From NCBI GenBank assembly GCA_018830325.1, contig JAHJSQ010000119.1, forward strand, positions 1 to 53,355: a stretch of 53,355 nt of DNA, written 5' to 3'. Numbering within the stretch: the stretch's first letter is position 1; the number at the start of each line of letters is the position of its first letter. This document shows, in pieces, positions 18,652-26,960 of the stretch. The notes under the pieces were generated by a model that worked only from the letters and a program-made list of their open reading frames with translations, had not been told where the DNA came from and ran no database searches. This DNA is from Gammaproteobacteria bacterium (GTDB lineage: Bacteria > Pseudomonadota > Gammaproteobacteria > Methylococcales > Methylomonadaceae). The position numbers and the translations under genes were made by a program.

Positions 18652-18696
18652 CGCAAAACCTTACGAGGATTCAATGCCTACCTTTATTAGCAAACA

Positions 18697-19239
18697 TTAA
18701 CGATTGATCAAATTCAAAAACTCCGAGCGGGTACTAATTTCTTCCCTAAAAATTCCCGTCATCACTGACGTCGTCATCACCGAATTTTGTTTTTCGACAC
18801 CGCGCATCATCATGCATAGATGTTTTGCTTCTATGACCACCGCAACACCTCTGGCATTGATGGATTTCTCGATAGCATCGGCAATCTGTTTAGTCAATTT
18901 TTCCTGGATCTGTAAGCGTCTAGCATACATATCGATAATTCGTGCAACCTTCGAAAGACCCAGCACCTTACCTTGAGGTAGATAACCGACATGGCATTTG
19001 CCAATGAAGGGTAATAGGTGATGTTCGCATAACGAATAAAGCTCGATATCCTTAACGATGACCATGTCTTCAGTATCGGCCTCAAATATAGCGTTATTTA
19101 ACACATCGTCCAAAGATTTTTCATAACCGTTATTCAAAAACCTGAATGCATCCGATGCCCGCTTAGGCGTATCGACCAAACCTTCCCGGGTTACATCTTC
19201 GCCGACTGCTTCGATAATTTTGGAAAAATACTCTTCCAT
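18697..19239 (-). CDS. folE: GTP cyclohydrolase I
   Basis: FolE converts GTP to 7,8-dihydroneopterin triphosphate, the first step of folate and queuosine precursor synthesis. The 180-residue protein has the zinc-binding Cys/His region [20 protein letters not shown], the [14 protein letters not shown] segment and the second zinc Cys with catalytic site in [19 protein letters not shown]. The length fits the short bacterial form. It stands between dusA and the small membrane protein gene. Confidence 0.95.
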   Translation of the reverse strand: MEEYFSKIIEAVGEDVTREGLVDTPKRASDAFRFLNNGYEKSLDDVLNNAIFEADTEDMVIVKDIELYSLCEHHLLPFIGKCHVGYLPQGKVLGLSKVARIIDMYARRLQIQEKLTKQIADAIEKSINARGVAVVIEAKHLCMMMRGVEKQNSVMTTSVMTGIFREEISTRSEFLNLINR

Positions 19240-19278
19240 CGTTCGTTCTCGATAATTAAAAAAGCAGGCCAGTATACC

Positions 19279-20322
19279 TTATCGGGATATTAAATCTAAT
19301 GCCTTGAGTAGCGTATTTTGATCGGTCCCCAGTTTCGTCCCGTTTTCGCTAATATGCCTCCGCCAAGACCTGGCGCCGGGAACTCCGTGAAAAAGTCCAA
19401 GCAGGTGTCGTGCTATCGAATACAATCGCACACCTTGTTTTAATTGTTCACCAATATAAGGAAGTAAAACTTCTACTATTTCTTCACGACTCTTAATTGC
19501 ATGAAAGTCCCGGTAAAATAGTTCATCGACGCCGGCTAATAAATAAGGATTCTGATAAACCTCTCTTCCGACCATGACGCCATCGACCTCATCATTAATG
19601 ATAAGCGCTTGATCCAATGAACGGACGCCGCCATTCAAAATAATTTCCAATTCTGGAAAATCCCTTTTAATTCTATATACCACATCGTAGCGTAGCGGCG
19701 GAATTTCCCGATTTTCCTTTGGAGACAGTCCGCTCAACCAGGCTTTTCTGGCATGAATGATAAACACCCGGCACCCGGCTTCGGAGACCAGAGTAATAAA
19801 ACGATGTAACGCTTCGTAGGAATCTTGGTCGTCGATACCGATCCGACATTTGACGGTCACCGGAATCGACACGGCCCGATTCATTGCCGATAAGCATTCG
19901 GCAACTAATTCCGGAGTCTCCATCAAACATGCGCCAAATCGTCCATTTTGTACACGGTCGCTAGGACAGCCGACATTCAGGTTAACTTCGTGATAGCCGT
20001 AATCTTCGACCATTTTAGCGCATGCCGCCAGATCCTTTGGGTTACTGCCGCCCAATTGACATGCCAATGGATTTTCGTCTGGGTGGTATTGTAAAAACCG
20101 ATCCCTGTCGCCATGCAATAAGGCACCGGTCGTAATCATTTCGGAATATAAATAAGCGTGTTTTGACATCAAGCGATAAAAATACCGGCAATGCCGGTCC
20201 GTCCAATCGAGCATCGGGGCAACGCAGAACCTTCTTGGCGTTATGATTTCCGGCAATGCTGAATCGGATTTCGATGTGATGACAGTGGCTACACTGCAAG
20301 TTTGAAATTCAGATTGAGCCAT
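19279..20322 (-). CDS. dusA: tRNA-dihydrouridine(20/20a) synthase
   Basis: An FMN enzyme that reduces uridine 20/20a in tRNA D loops. The TIM-barrel N-terminus RRFCVAPMLDWTDRHCRYF, the catalytic Cys in VNLNVGCPSDRVQNGRFGA, and VTVKCRIGIDDQDSYE, IIHARKAWLSGLSPKEN and NGGVRSLDQA are all diagnostic of DusA. The longest frame begins with a TTG at 20337; ATG 20322 (MAQSEFQTC) is preferred. It follows the gamma-carbonic-anhydrase gene by 8 bp. Confidence 0.95.
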   Translation of the reverse strand: MAQSEFQTCSVATVITSKSDSALPEIITPRRFCVAPMLDWTDRHCRYFYRLMSKHAYLYSEMITTGALLHGDRDRFLQYHPDENPLACQLGGSNPKDLAACAKMVEDYGYHEVNLNVGCPSDRVQNGRFGACLMETPELVAECLSAMNRAVSIPVTVKCRIGIDDQDSYEALHRFITLVSEAGCRVFIIHARKAWLSGLSPKENREIPPLRYDVVYRIKRDFPELEIILNGGVRSLDQALIINDEVDGVMVGREVYQNPYLLAGVDELFYRDFHAIKSREEIVEVLLPYIGEQLKQGVRLYSIARHLLGLFHGVPGARSWRRHISENGTKLGTDQNTLLKALDLISR

Positions 20323-20330
20323 GATTGTAT

Positions 20331-20891
20331 TCAGCAACTGGGCTGGTTCGGTTGAGCCGTATTTTGTTGCAAATGCTCATTTTTCAATTGAATGTAATGC
20401 TGATAGGAATATTCCAAAAATTCTTTTTCACGATCCGACAACGGACGTATTTGCCTGGCCGGACTGCCGACATAAAGAAAACCGCTTTCGAGCTTTTTAC
20501 CGGGCGGCACCAACGCACCGGCGCCGAGCATGACGTAATTTTCTAGTTCCGCCCCATCTAAAATGATCGCCCCGATGCCGATTAAACAATAATCGCCGAC
20601 GGTACAGGCATGAACCACCGCATTATGACCTATCGTAACGCCTCTACCGATCGTTAAAGGCTGACCTTGAGGCGAAAACGGACCGGCATGGGAAACATGC
20701 AAGACCGAACCGTCTTGTACATTAGTACCATCGCCGATACGTATCGACTCTACATCGCCCCGAATAACGGTCGAAGGCCAAACCGACACATCATCTCCCA
20801 ATACGACGTCGCCAATGACGACAGCGCTTGGGTCAATCAAAACCGAACGCCCTATAACAGGCTGTTTATCTTTAAATTTTCTAATCGACAC
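20331..20891 (-). CDS. Gamma-carbonic anhydrase family protein (YrdA-like)
   Basis: The 186-residue left-handed beta-helix protein carries hexapeptide repeats throughout (e.g. VVIGDVVLGDDVSVWPS, IRIGDGTNVQDGSVLHVSH, TIGHNAVVHACTVGDYCLIG). The three metal-binding His residues of gamma-class carbonic anhydrases are visible in HVSHAG and IGHNAVVH. Whether it hydrates CO2 or is a structural relative such as YrdA or CaiE is undecided. The start is GTG with GGAGG just upstream. It is the upstream partner of dusA. Confidence 0.88.
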   Translation of the reverse strand: MSIRKFKDKQPVIGRSVLIDPSAVVIGDVVLGDDVSVWPSTVIRGDVESIRIGDGTNVQDGSVLHVSHAGPFSPQGQPLTIGRGVTIGHNAVVHACTVGDYCLIGIGAIILDGAELENYVMLGAGALVPPGKKLESGFLYVGSPARQIRPLSDREKEFLEYSYQHYIQLKNEHLQQNTAQPNQPSC

Positions 20892-20977
20892 ATAACCTCC
20901 AGGTTATTTACTATAATTTTGCTAAGGGACGAGCATGAAATATACCTTTTGCTCTTCAAATTTCGGCAGTGCCGGAG

Positions 20978-21175
20978 GAGGCGCCTGGGTGTCCGATAAA
21001 GGCTTTGCCAGAATGGAGCTGGCATAGAGCCTACATGGACGTATTCACGGCGTCCTTTAGCGGACACCCAGGCGCCGAATTTTGATCTACGACGGGTATA
21101 ACTTAGACATCTGTCAAGCGAGTTACCGAACTGCCACAAAGCCTACTACTTGTAGAAGTTATTTTGTGCATATTC
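20978..21175. repeat. Family I element copy B, mosaic with a GGCGCC palindrome
   Basis: Its left part is a different hairpin: GGCGCCTGGGTGTCCG (20980-20995) pairs perfectly with 21060-21075. Its right part (from about 21115) carries only the right arm of family I: CTGTCAAGCGAGTTACCGAACTG and a degenerate AGAAGTTATTTTGTGCATATTCCTA end. Its centre shares GCCTACATGGACGTATTCACGGCGTCC-type sequence with the other copies. It lies in the gene-free 20892-21301 stretch, for which I see nothing else. Confidence 0.65.
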
Positions 21176-21301
21176 CTAAATTCAAAAACGAAAAACTTTA
21201 ATGCGATTAACAAAAGTCGTCAACCGACTTAAATTGAAGCATTATAGCTTTTAGACGAGGACGCCAATGCTTAACAAGTTAATAAAACCGAGGTTGCCAT
21301 T

Positions 21302-22309
21302 GTGATTTTTAACGGTATTAAACGACAACTTCGTTCTGTCATACAATGGAATAACCCGCATCCGGAAGCGCTGCTCGAACAATGGACAGACAACGGCGAT
21401 GAAATCAAAAATGCTTCCAAGTTGATAGTCGGGCCCGGACAAGGCTGCATTTTTGTTTACGAAGGTAAAGTCAAAGCGGTCATTCAAGAACCTTGCCTAA
21501 TCGAACTCGACACCGCGAATATTCCATTTTGGACGACGATTAAAAAATTCATGCAGTTTTTTGTCAGCGAACATAAAGTTGCGATCTATTTTTTCAGAAA
21601 AACTAAAATACTCGATCAAAAATGGGGGACCACATCACCCATTAAATATGAAGATCCCAAGTATCATTTTCCGGTAGGACTGAAAGCCTACGGCAATTTC
21701 AGTTATCGAATTTTCGACGCCGAGGATTTTTTCAATAACGTCGTCGGTAATCATAACAATTTTTACATCAACGAGTTTCGCGAGGTTATGACCGCGCGAA
21801 TCATGCATCCTTTAGCCGATTATCTTGCCGAAAGCCGTTTTAGTTACGCCGACATTGATGCGAATAGAGAAGAAATCGCGTACGGCATGCACATCAAATT
21901 ATCGACCGCCTTTCAAAAACTCGGATTTGAAATCACCGATTTTCGCATCGAAGGCACCGATTTCGATGACGATACGCAAACACGCATCAAACGGATTGCC
22001 GACTTAACGGCCGAAACGCATGCCGCGCAAATCGCAGGTATCGATTATACGCAACTGCAACAACTAGAAGCGATGCGCGATGCAGCCAGAAACGAAGGCG
22101 GCGCGGCAGGACTCGGCATGGCCATGGGGGCGGGCCTAGGCTTCGGGCAGTCCATGGCGCAAACCGCTACACCGGTTCAAACCAGCCAACCGCAAAGTAA
22201 TTCGGAAGCGGTACAAAAGTTAGCGCAATTAAAACAGATGCATGATTCCGGCTTGATTTCCGAGCAAGAATACGCTGATAAAAGAAAAGAAATTCTCGAT
22301 CGTTTTTAA
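21302..22309 (+). CDS. SPFH domain protein with C-terminal SHOCT module
   Basis: The 335-residue protein fits the SPFH/virion-core-protein-like family (YdjI-type). The N-terminal half has KLIVGPGQGCIFVYEGKV and FPVGLKAYGNFSYRIFDAEDFF, followed by an amphipathic stretch EEIAYGMHIKLSTAFQKLGFEI. Then comes a Gly/Ala/Met-rich linker (about residues 262-280) and a SHOCT module at the end (QKLAQLKQMHDSGLISEQEY). SHOCT is a short domain often joined to others in membrane or oligomerising proteins. No transmembrane helix is obvious. Start is GTG 21302. A zinc-ribbon gene follows after 5 bp and is probably co-transcribed. Molecular function is unknown. Confidence 0.8.
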   Translation: MIFNGIKRQLRSVIQWNNPHPEALLEQWTDNGDEIKNASKLIVGPGQGCIFVYEGKVKAVIQEPCLIELDTANIPFWTTIKKFMQFFVSEHKVAIYFFRKTKILDQKWGTTSPIKYEDPKYHFPVGLKAYGNFSYRIFDAEDFFNNVVGNHNNFYINEFREVMTARIMHPLADYLAESRFSYADIDANREEIAYGMHIKLSTAFQKLGFEITDFRIEGTDFDDDTQTRIKRIADLTAETHAAQIAGIDYTQLQQLEAMRDAARNEGGAAGLGMAMGAGLGFGQSMAQTATPVQTSQPQSNSEAVQKLAQLKQMHDSGLISEQEYADKRKEILDRF

Positions 22310-22314
22310 GTCCT

Positions 22315-22977
22315 ATGAAACGCTGTCATAGCTGCTCCGCGCCGCTGCTCGCCAACACCAACCTGTGCCGCTATTGCGGTACGCGAAATGACGTCGACTT
22401 GCATGGAAAGCATCATTTTGTCACCATTGATCATGAATCAAAACGAAAATGTCCGCACTGCGCAGAGGCTTTACACACGGTTGGCTTAGACCTCGATGAT
22501 GGCCTCGGCGAATTCATGATAGAACGCTGCGAACACTGTTTCGGTTTATTTTTCGACCCCGGTGAGATTGAACGATTATTGAAAAGTTCGGTTTCTAATG
22601 TTTTCAGTATCAATCAACAATTGCTTCATAATATCAGTGTTGAGCGTTATCAAGAACACAGCAAAAAAGTTAAATACATCAGATGTCCTGTATGCGATGC
22701 CTTCATGCGTCGCATTAATTACGGTCATCGAAGCGGCGTCGTCATCGACCGATGCAATGCACACGGAATATGGCTCGATAATGGGGAAATTACGCACTTG
22801 ATGGAATGGAAAAAAGCGGGCGGATTACTACTACATGAACAAAAAATTCACCATAAAAACCAAAGAAAGCAATATGTTAAATCTCCTTCAATACCTAGAC
22901 CTACTTCCGAAAACGCAATGAGCGAACCCGTTTTGCTGGACACGCTATCTTCGTTAATTGCCAAACTTTTTAATTGA
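22315..22977 (+). CDS. Zinc-ribbon protein (TFIIB-type zinc ribbon family)
   Basis: The 220-residue protein holds three Cys4-type zinc knuckles: CHSCSAPLLANTNLCRYCG at the start, CPHCAEAL...CEHCFGLFFDPGEIERLL in the middle and CPVCDAFMRR...RCNAHGIWLDNGEITHLM toward the end. The last two match the zf-TFIIB domain, with the GxWLDxGE signature. Function is unknown. It follows the SPFH-SHOCT gene by 5 bp, so a membrane- or protein-scaffold role with that protein is plausible but inferred. Confidence 0.82.
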   Translation: MKRCHSCSAPLLANTNLCRYCGTRNDVDLHGKHHFVTIDHESKRKCPHCAEALHTVGLDLDDGLGEFMIERCEHCFGLFFDPGEIERLLKSSVSNVFSINQQLLHNISVERYQEHSKKVKYIRCPVCDAFMRRINYGHRSGVVIDRCNAHGIWLDNGEITHLMEWKKAGGLLLHEQKIHHKNQRKQYVKSPSIPRPTSENAMSEPVLLDTLSSLIAKLFN

Positions 22978-23052
22978 TTGCATACCCATCGAAGATCAAA
23001 ATTCGGCACCGGGGTGCCCGTCAAAGGATGCCGTTCAGCCAGCACTTAAATA

Positions 23053-23359
23053 CCATAGGATTTGGCCGTAAATAACTTCCCTAGTTTAAGGAGGGCTCGG
23101 TTGCTCGATTGACAGGTGTTGGCGGCAGGGCAGATTTTTGCTCCTGCAAAATCTGCATTCATGCCATCCATGGCAATCAGATTCCGCCGTCAAGCCTACA
23201 CGAACGTATTCACCCAGCACCTAAATTCCATGGCTCGTTGGCTATGGCTAACTACCTTCGATAATTTAGGTGCTGGGTTCACGGCGTCCTGCCAAGCGAG
23301 TGACCGAACCCTCAACAAGGATCATAGTTCCAGGACGTTATTTATTACGAAATCCATAG
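23053..23359. repeat. Family I element copy C, with nested hairpin
   Basis: Both outer ends are near-complements (23053 ATAGGATTT... and ...AAATCCATAG at 23359), and so are the inner arms GAGGGCTCGGTTGCTCGA and ...GCGAGTGACCGAACCCTC. Inside is a second perfect 15-bp hairpin, CCCAGCACCTAAATT (23213-23227) with 23263-23277, and a GCAGATTTTTGC...GCAAAATCTGC stretch. Compared with copy A, the inside is about 120 bp longer and matches copy D. Confidence 0.75.
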
Positions 23360-23688
23360 TTCATTGGCCATGGTTAATTGTCTTGAATATTTAGGTGCTG
23401 GGTGAACGGCGGTCTTCGATAAACACACCCCATAACTTTTATTTTTACACGGTTTTGCAATCAAAAAGAGTAGCTACTCATTAGATTTGAACGAAAAAAC
23501 GTCTAATAATTTAAAAGGCGCTGGGTTGATTCACTCCTTCCATACCAATCAGGTTGACGCTAAACTTTCATGGATTTACTACGGTCCTCGGCAGACACAT
23601 CCTCCACCTTCACGACTTTTCAGGCTGACAGGAGTAGATATCAACAATTCCTCTGCTAATATGAAGGCTCGGCAAACCCGTACAACTT
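23360..23688. other. Gene-free spacer between repeat elements
   Basis: No convincing gene or terminator is present. Short echoes of the repeats occur (AATATTTAGGTGCTGGGTGAACGG near 23383, GGCGCTGGGTTGATTC near 23517), which suggests degraded copies of the inner hairpin. The long open frame that spans this area runs through repeats and has no recognisable protein. Confidence 0.5.
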
Positions 23689-23914
23689 CAGCAATTCCCA
23701 GTTTGAGAAATTTCTTCGTGTTCAGGGTGCGGGGTATGCCTGTCGAGGAACGCCGTAATCCCATCCATGGGGGATTGGCGGCGGCTAAACGCCAGGGATG
23801 GCGTGTATTAGGCAATGCAGGAGCAATTGCCGAGGAGCAAAAATTTGCCCCTGCCGTCGACATCCTCGCCAAGCACACTCCGCACCCTTTTTTATTCTCA
23901 AATTGGGAATTGCT
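23689..23914. repeat. Second palindromic element, CAGCAATTCCCA type
   Basis: CAGCAATTCCCAGTTTGAGAA (23689-23709) faces a near-perfect inverted copy at 23893-23914 (TTCTCAAATTGGGAATTGCTG). The inside includes CATCCATGGGGGATTGGCGG and GGAGCAAAAATTTGCCCCTGC, related to the interior of family I copies C and D. No protein is encoded. It occupies the part of the gene-free stretch nearest the ExeA gene; 23915-24174 contains nothing I can identify beyond the likely ExeA promoter area. Confidence 0.6.
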
Positions 23915-24174
23915 GGTACAACTTTAACGAAACTACTTCGGATGCTTATTTCAGTTATAATGGGCAGCTCAATTTTTAAACTTATTTTCAAAGATCTTTG
24001 AATGACAAAAAATTTCTTATCCATTAAATGACGCTAAGTACATGACGACACTCATACATTGACGGGAAACCAGCAAAATGCAACTGTTATTGAAGTATTC
24101 TATATTTTTTAACCGTTATTTAAGTTTTGCTGAATCTAATACCGCAATCAATTCAGCTTGAATGAGAAATCTAA

Positions 24175-25101
24175 ATGTACACAAAATTCTTTGGTCTTAA
24201 AAAAAAGCCATTCTCATTGATTCCCGACCCGGAATTCTTATACCTAAGTTCGAAGCATCGAAAAGCTTTAAGCACCTTGCAGTACGGCTTGATGAGTCAC
24301 GCCGGCTTTACCGTAATAACTGGCGAAATCGGCTCAGGTAAAACCACACTGATTCGAAGTATGTTAAATAAAATCAAGGATCAGTGCACCGTCGGCGTTA
24401 TCACCAATACTCATAGTGCTTTCGGTGATTTGTTGACTTGGGTACTAGGTGCGTTCAACATCAGCCATGACACGAAGTCCAAGGCAGAGCGCTACCAATT
24501 ATTCGTCAAATTCATTAGTGAACAAGCCCGCAAAAAGCGGCGCGTAGTACTGATTGTCGACGAAGCTCAAAACATGGAAATTGAAACGCTGGAAGAACTC
24601 AGGCTACTCTCTAATATTAATGTCCAGCAAGAGATCATGCTCCAGTTAATTTTGATCGGTCAACCTGAGCTCGTGGATAAATTGAATGAACCACAGTTGA
24701 TTCAGTTCGCTCAGCGTATTTCGATCGAATACCACTTGACTCCCCTTAATTTTGAAGAAACCGAGCTTTACATCGACCATCGCTTGCAAACCGCCGGCAG
24801 CCAAACCAAAATATTTAACCAATCGGCTTGCGCAGCCATTTTTTATTACAGCGCAGGCGTCCCTCGTCTAATCAACAACATATGCGACTTAGCAATGGTT
24901 TTTGCATTCGCCAACGATACGAAGGAGATTGGCTGGAAAACGATTGTCGAGGTTATCAACGAAAGAAAAACGGGCGGAATTAAGCGCTTCAGAGGAAAGC
25001 ATTGCCCAGAGCCAGACTTAATGCAGAAAGTAGCGGAAGCAGAAAAATTACGCCGGGCAATTCTCGAAAAAACCGGAGTCGATATTTCAAAATGCCATTA
25101 A
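24175..25101 (+). CDS. ExeA-type AAA+ ATPase
   Basis: The 308-residue protein begins MYTKFFGLKKKPFSLIPDP, the classical ExeA/GspA start, with Walker A GEIGSGKTTLIRSML (about residues 48-62), Walker B RVVLIVDEAQN (about 124-134), a sensor segment LILIGQPELVDKL, an RISIEYHLTPL arginine region and a C-terminal winged-helix part (YYSAGVPRLINNICD). Relatives assist secretin assembly or polysaccharide/PEP-CTERM export clusters. It has no peptidoglycan-binding domain. It is convergent with the next gene, and their stop codons overlap (TTAA). Partner genes for secretion are not in the window. Confidence 0.85.
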   Translation: MYTKFFGLKKKPFSLIPDPEFLYLSSKHRKALSTLQYGLMSHAGFTVITGEIGSGKTTLIRSMLNKIKDQCTVGVITNTHSAFGDLLTWVLGAFNISHDTKSKAERYQLFVKFISEQARKKRRVVLIVDEAQNMEIETLEELRLLSNINVQQEIMLQLILIGQPELVDKLNEPQLIQFAQRISIEYHLTPLNFEETELYIDHRLQTAGSQTKIFNQSACAAIFYYSAGVPRLINNICDLAMVFAFANDTKEIGWKTIVEVINERKTGGIKRFRGKHCPEPDLMQKVAEAEKLRRAILEKTGVDISKCH

Positions 25102-26831
25102 TTACAACCCTCATTAATAGCCACTAATTCAATATGCTGTAACGCGGCTGTGACATGCAAAATTTTTCCGGTACGATACAGCGTTCTATGTTTTTCGCGA
25201 TGAACCTGAATCGTCTGCCCCGGTTTTAAGCAATGTGTATCTACAACAATACTCTCCGGCTGATGTAAAATCGAATCGGCAGGAATATAAATCGCCATCT
25301 GTCCTTGTTGCTTATTAATATCAAGTAAAATGATCCAAACCAATTCAGAACGCATTCCCATCAGCTCAATACCCAGAATCAACCCCTCGTCTTCAAGTCG
25401 ACTGATTCTTCGGATCTGACCGATTTCCAATTCTTTAAACTCTTGTTGTTGAACCGCAAACAACTCGCCAACTTTGATTCTTTGGTCTTCCGAATTCCAA
25501 ATCAAGGCATAGCCTTTAATGCTGTTATTCAAGATCACAAAATCGCCGAATGGAATTTTATTGAGTAACTCAATCGGTTCAGGTTGTGACCAGATTTTAT
25601 TACTGCTTGAAGCCAGTGCGCCGAGTTTATGGATTTTGGCTGCTTTCGGATCGATAGCCAAATGCCCGTTTTTTTTCTGGTTTAGGTTATAAGCAATTTC
25701 ATCGCCTTCCGGAACTAAGTCTAAATCCGGTACTTGCCAACTTCCGGCAATCCTTGGATCATGCGCAGACTTCACTTTAATCGTTTCATTGTCGACACCC
25801 TGTATTTTTGCGAGCATACTGACGATTGGCTTAAAGCCGATATAGCCCCTAGCATTATCTGTCGATACGATACGAGTGTATTTTCTGATACGCTTTTTGG
25901 TCAATACTTCCGCCACTCTGAAAAGCAAGTCCTTGTCGATAAAGCGATAATCCGATTTTTGATCCTTTCTTCTTTTTTGAGAGGCGGTAATGAGAAAATT
26001 AACGACCGGCAGTGTAGCTATATAACGAGTATTGTTTTGTGGTTCGGTTAGGGGAGGCATGCATTTGGTCGGCGCTTCATCAATATCCAAATTAAACTGA
26101 AAAACACCCTGTATCGCCCCAGGCGCAACAGCGTTAGTTAATCTGATAGTCTCAACACACTCTTCTAACAGATTGAAAAGCGTATTCATTTCACGAACTC
26201 TAAAACAATCGGTATCACAGCATGAAAAAACCAGCATTTGCTTGAAGACGCTAGCAATTGTTTTATGCTTAACATGATTCATATTCACTGGAATATTTAA
26301 AAGCTCAAGGGTTTCCGCTCTCATGTAATTACGGTAACAATTTAACCAAAAGCCTTTCTGAACGCTAGCATAGACTTGGCTTATATGCAGTAAAACTTGA
26401 CTCGCGGCATACATTGCCGAAAATAATATTTGTGCTTGCTCCTGCTTGCTCCAATTGGTATCTATCGATTCTAGCTGATGACTCAAATCCGAAAAACTCA
26501 TCGTCAATTGCGTGTAAACCCAAACTAAAATTTCGACATTCGAAGTTTCTTCTTCAGATAAGGGAAAGCCGCTATCTAAATACACGCTTTCAAGCCTCTC
26601 GGTAACTTCATTAACCAGCGGAATTGCTTGATACAAACATGTAAAGCGAAATCGAGGACTGACATCCATGCTATTCATAGCATGAAAAGCCGAAGCCAGT
26701 TCACGACAAATCTCGTAACCATTTTTAGAAGATAATAAATCCAGCCATTTCGCAAAAGATTGTTCATCAGGAGCAAATGGCATTGCTTCGTTTGTTAAGT
26801 TGGGTTGCAATCTGAATTTAAGTTTATTCAT
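25098..26831 (-). CDS. Large conserved protein of unknown function, possible PilZ-like C-terminus
   Basis: The protein of about 577 residues has no membrane helix. The first half is mostly helical. The middle has a Lys/Arg-rich segment (ASQKRRKDQKSDYRF) and the tail has SH3/PilZ-like strands: GYALIWNSEDQRIKVGELF, LEIGQIRRISRLEDEGLILG, VELVWIILLD-like, and LKPGQTIQVHREKHRTLYRTGKI. An RRxxR-like pair occurs in IRRISRLEDE, but the second PilZ motif is not clear, so c-di-GMP binding is only a possibility. Start at ATG 26831 (MNKLKFRLQPN) is chosen; 26846 is also in frame. It is divergent from the HDOD genes by 129 bp. Confidence 0.6.
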   Translation of the reverse strand: MNKLKFRLQPNLTNEAMPFAPDEQSFAKWLDLLSSKNGYEICRELASAFHAMNSMDVSPRFRFTCLYQAIPLVNEVTERLESVYLDSGFPLSEEETSNVEILVWVYTQLTMSFSDLSHQLESIDTNWSKQEQAQILFSAMYAASQVLLHISQVYASVQKGFWLNCYRNYMRAETLELLNIPVNMNHVKHKTIASVFKQMLVFSCCDTDCFRVREMNTLFNLLEECVETIRLTNAVAPGAIQGVFQFNLDIDEAPTKCMPPLTEPQNNTRYIATLPVVNFLITASQKRRKDQKSDYRFIDKDLLFRVAEVLTKKRIRKYTRIVSTDNARGYIGFKPIVSMLAKIQGVDNETIKVKSAHDPRIAGSWQVPDLDLVPEGDEIAYNLNQKKNGHLAIDPKAAKIHKLGALASSSNKIWSQPEPIELLNKIPFGDFVILNNSIKGYALIWNSEDQRIKVGELFAVQQQEFKELEIGQIRRISRLEDEGLILGIELMGMRSELVWIILLDINKQQGQMAIYIPADSILHQPESIVVDTHCLKPGQTIQVHREKHRTLYRTGKILHVTAALQHIELVAINEGCN

Positions 26832-26960
26832 TTTGTCCTTAATCATCAGTAAGTGTCATTAAGCGAACGCAGTTTCTGCTATACTCGAATGCAGTTTAGA
26901 CTAACAGTCGAATCGGTATTCCAATTTTTACTTTTGGCGAATGTTTTTTACGGAATCAGC

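Noticed and set aside
20852-21139. 95-codon open frame in the family I copy B
   Set aside because: It crosses a palindromic repeat and the gamma-carbonic-anhydrase start; no protein signal.
23487-23927. 146-codon open frame in the repeat-rich gap
   Set aside because: It is composed of inverted-repeat sequence and has no protein-like pattern.
26853-26960. Extended N-terminus of the first HDOD gene
   Set aside because: The 36 extra residues have no counterpart in paralogues, whose starts match ATG 26961.
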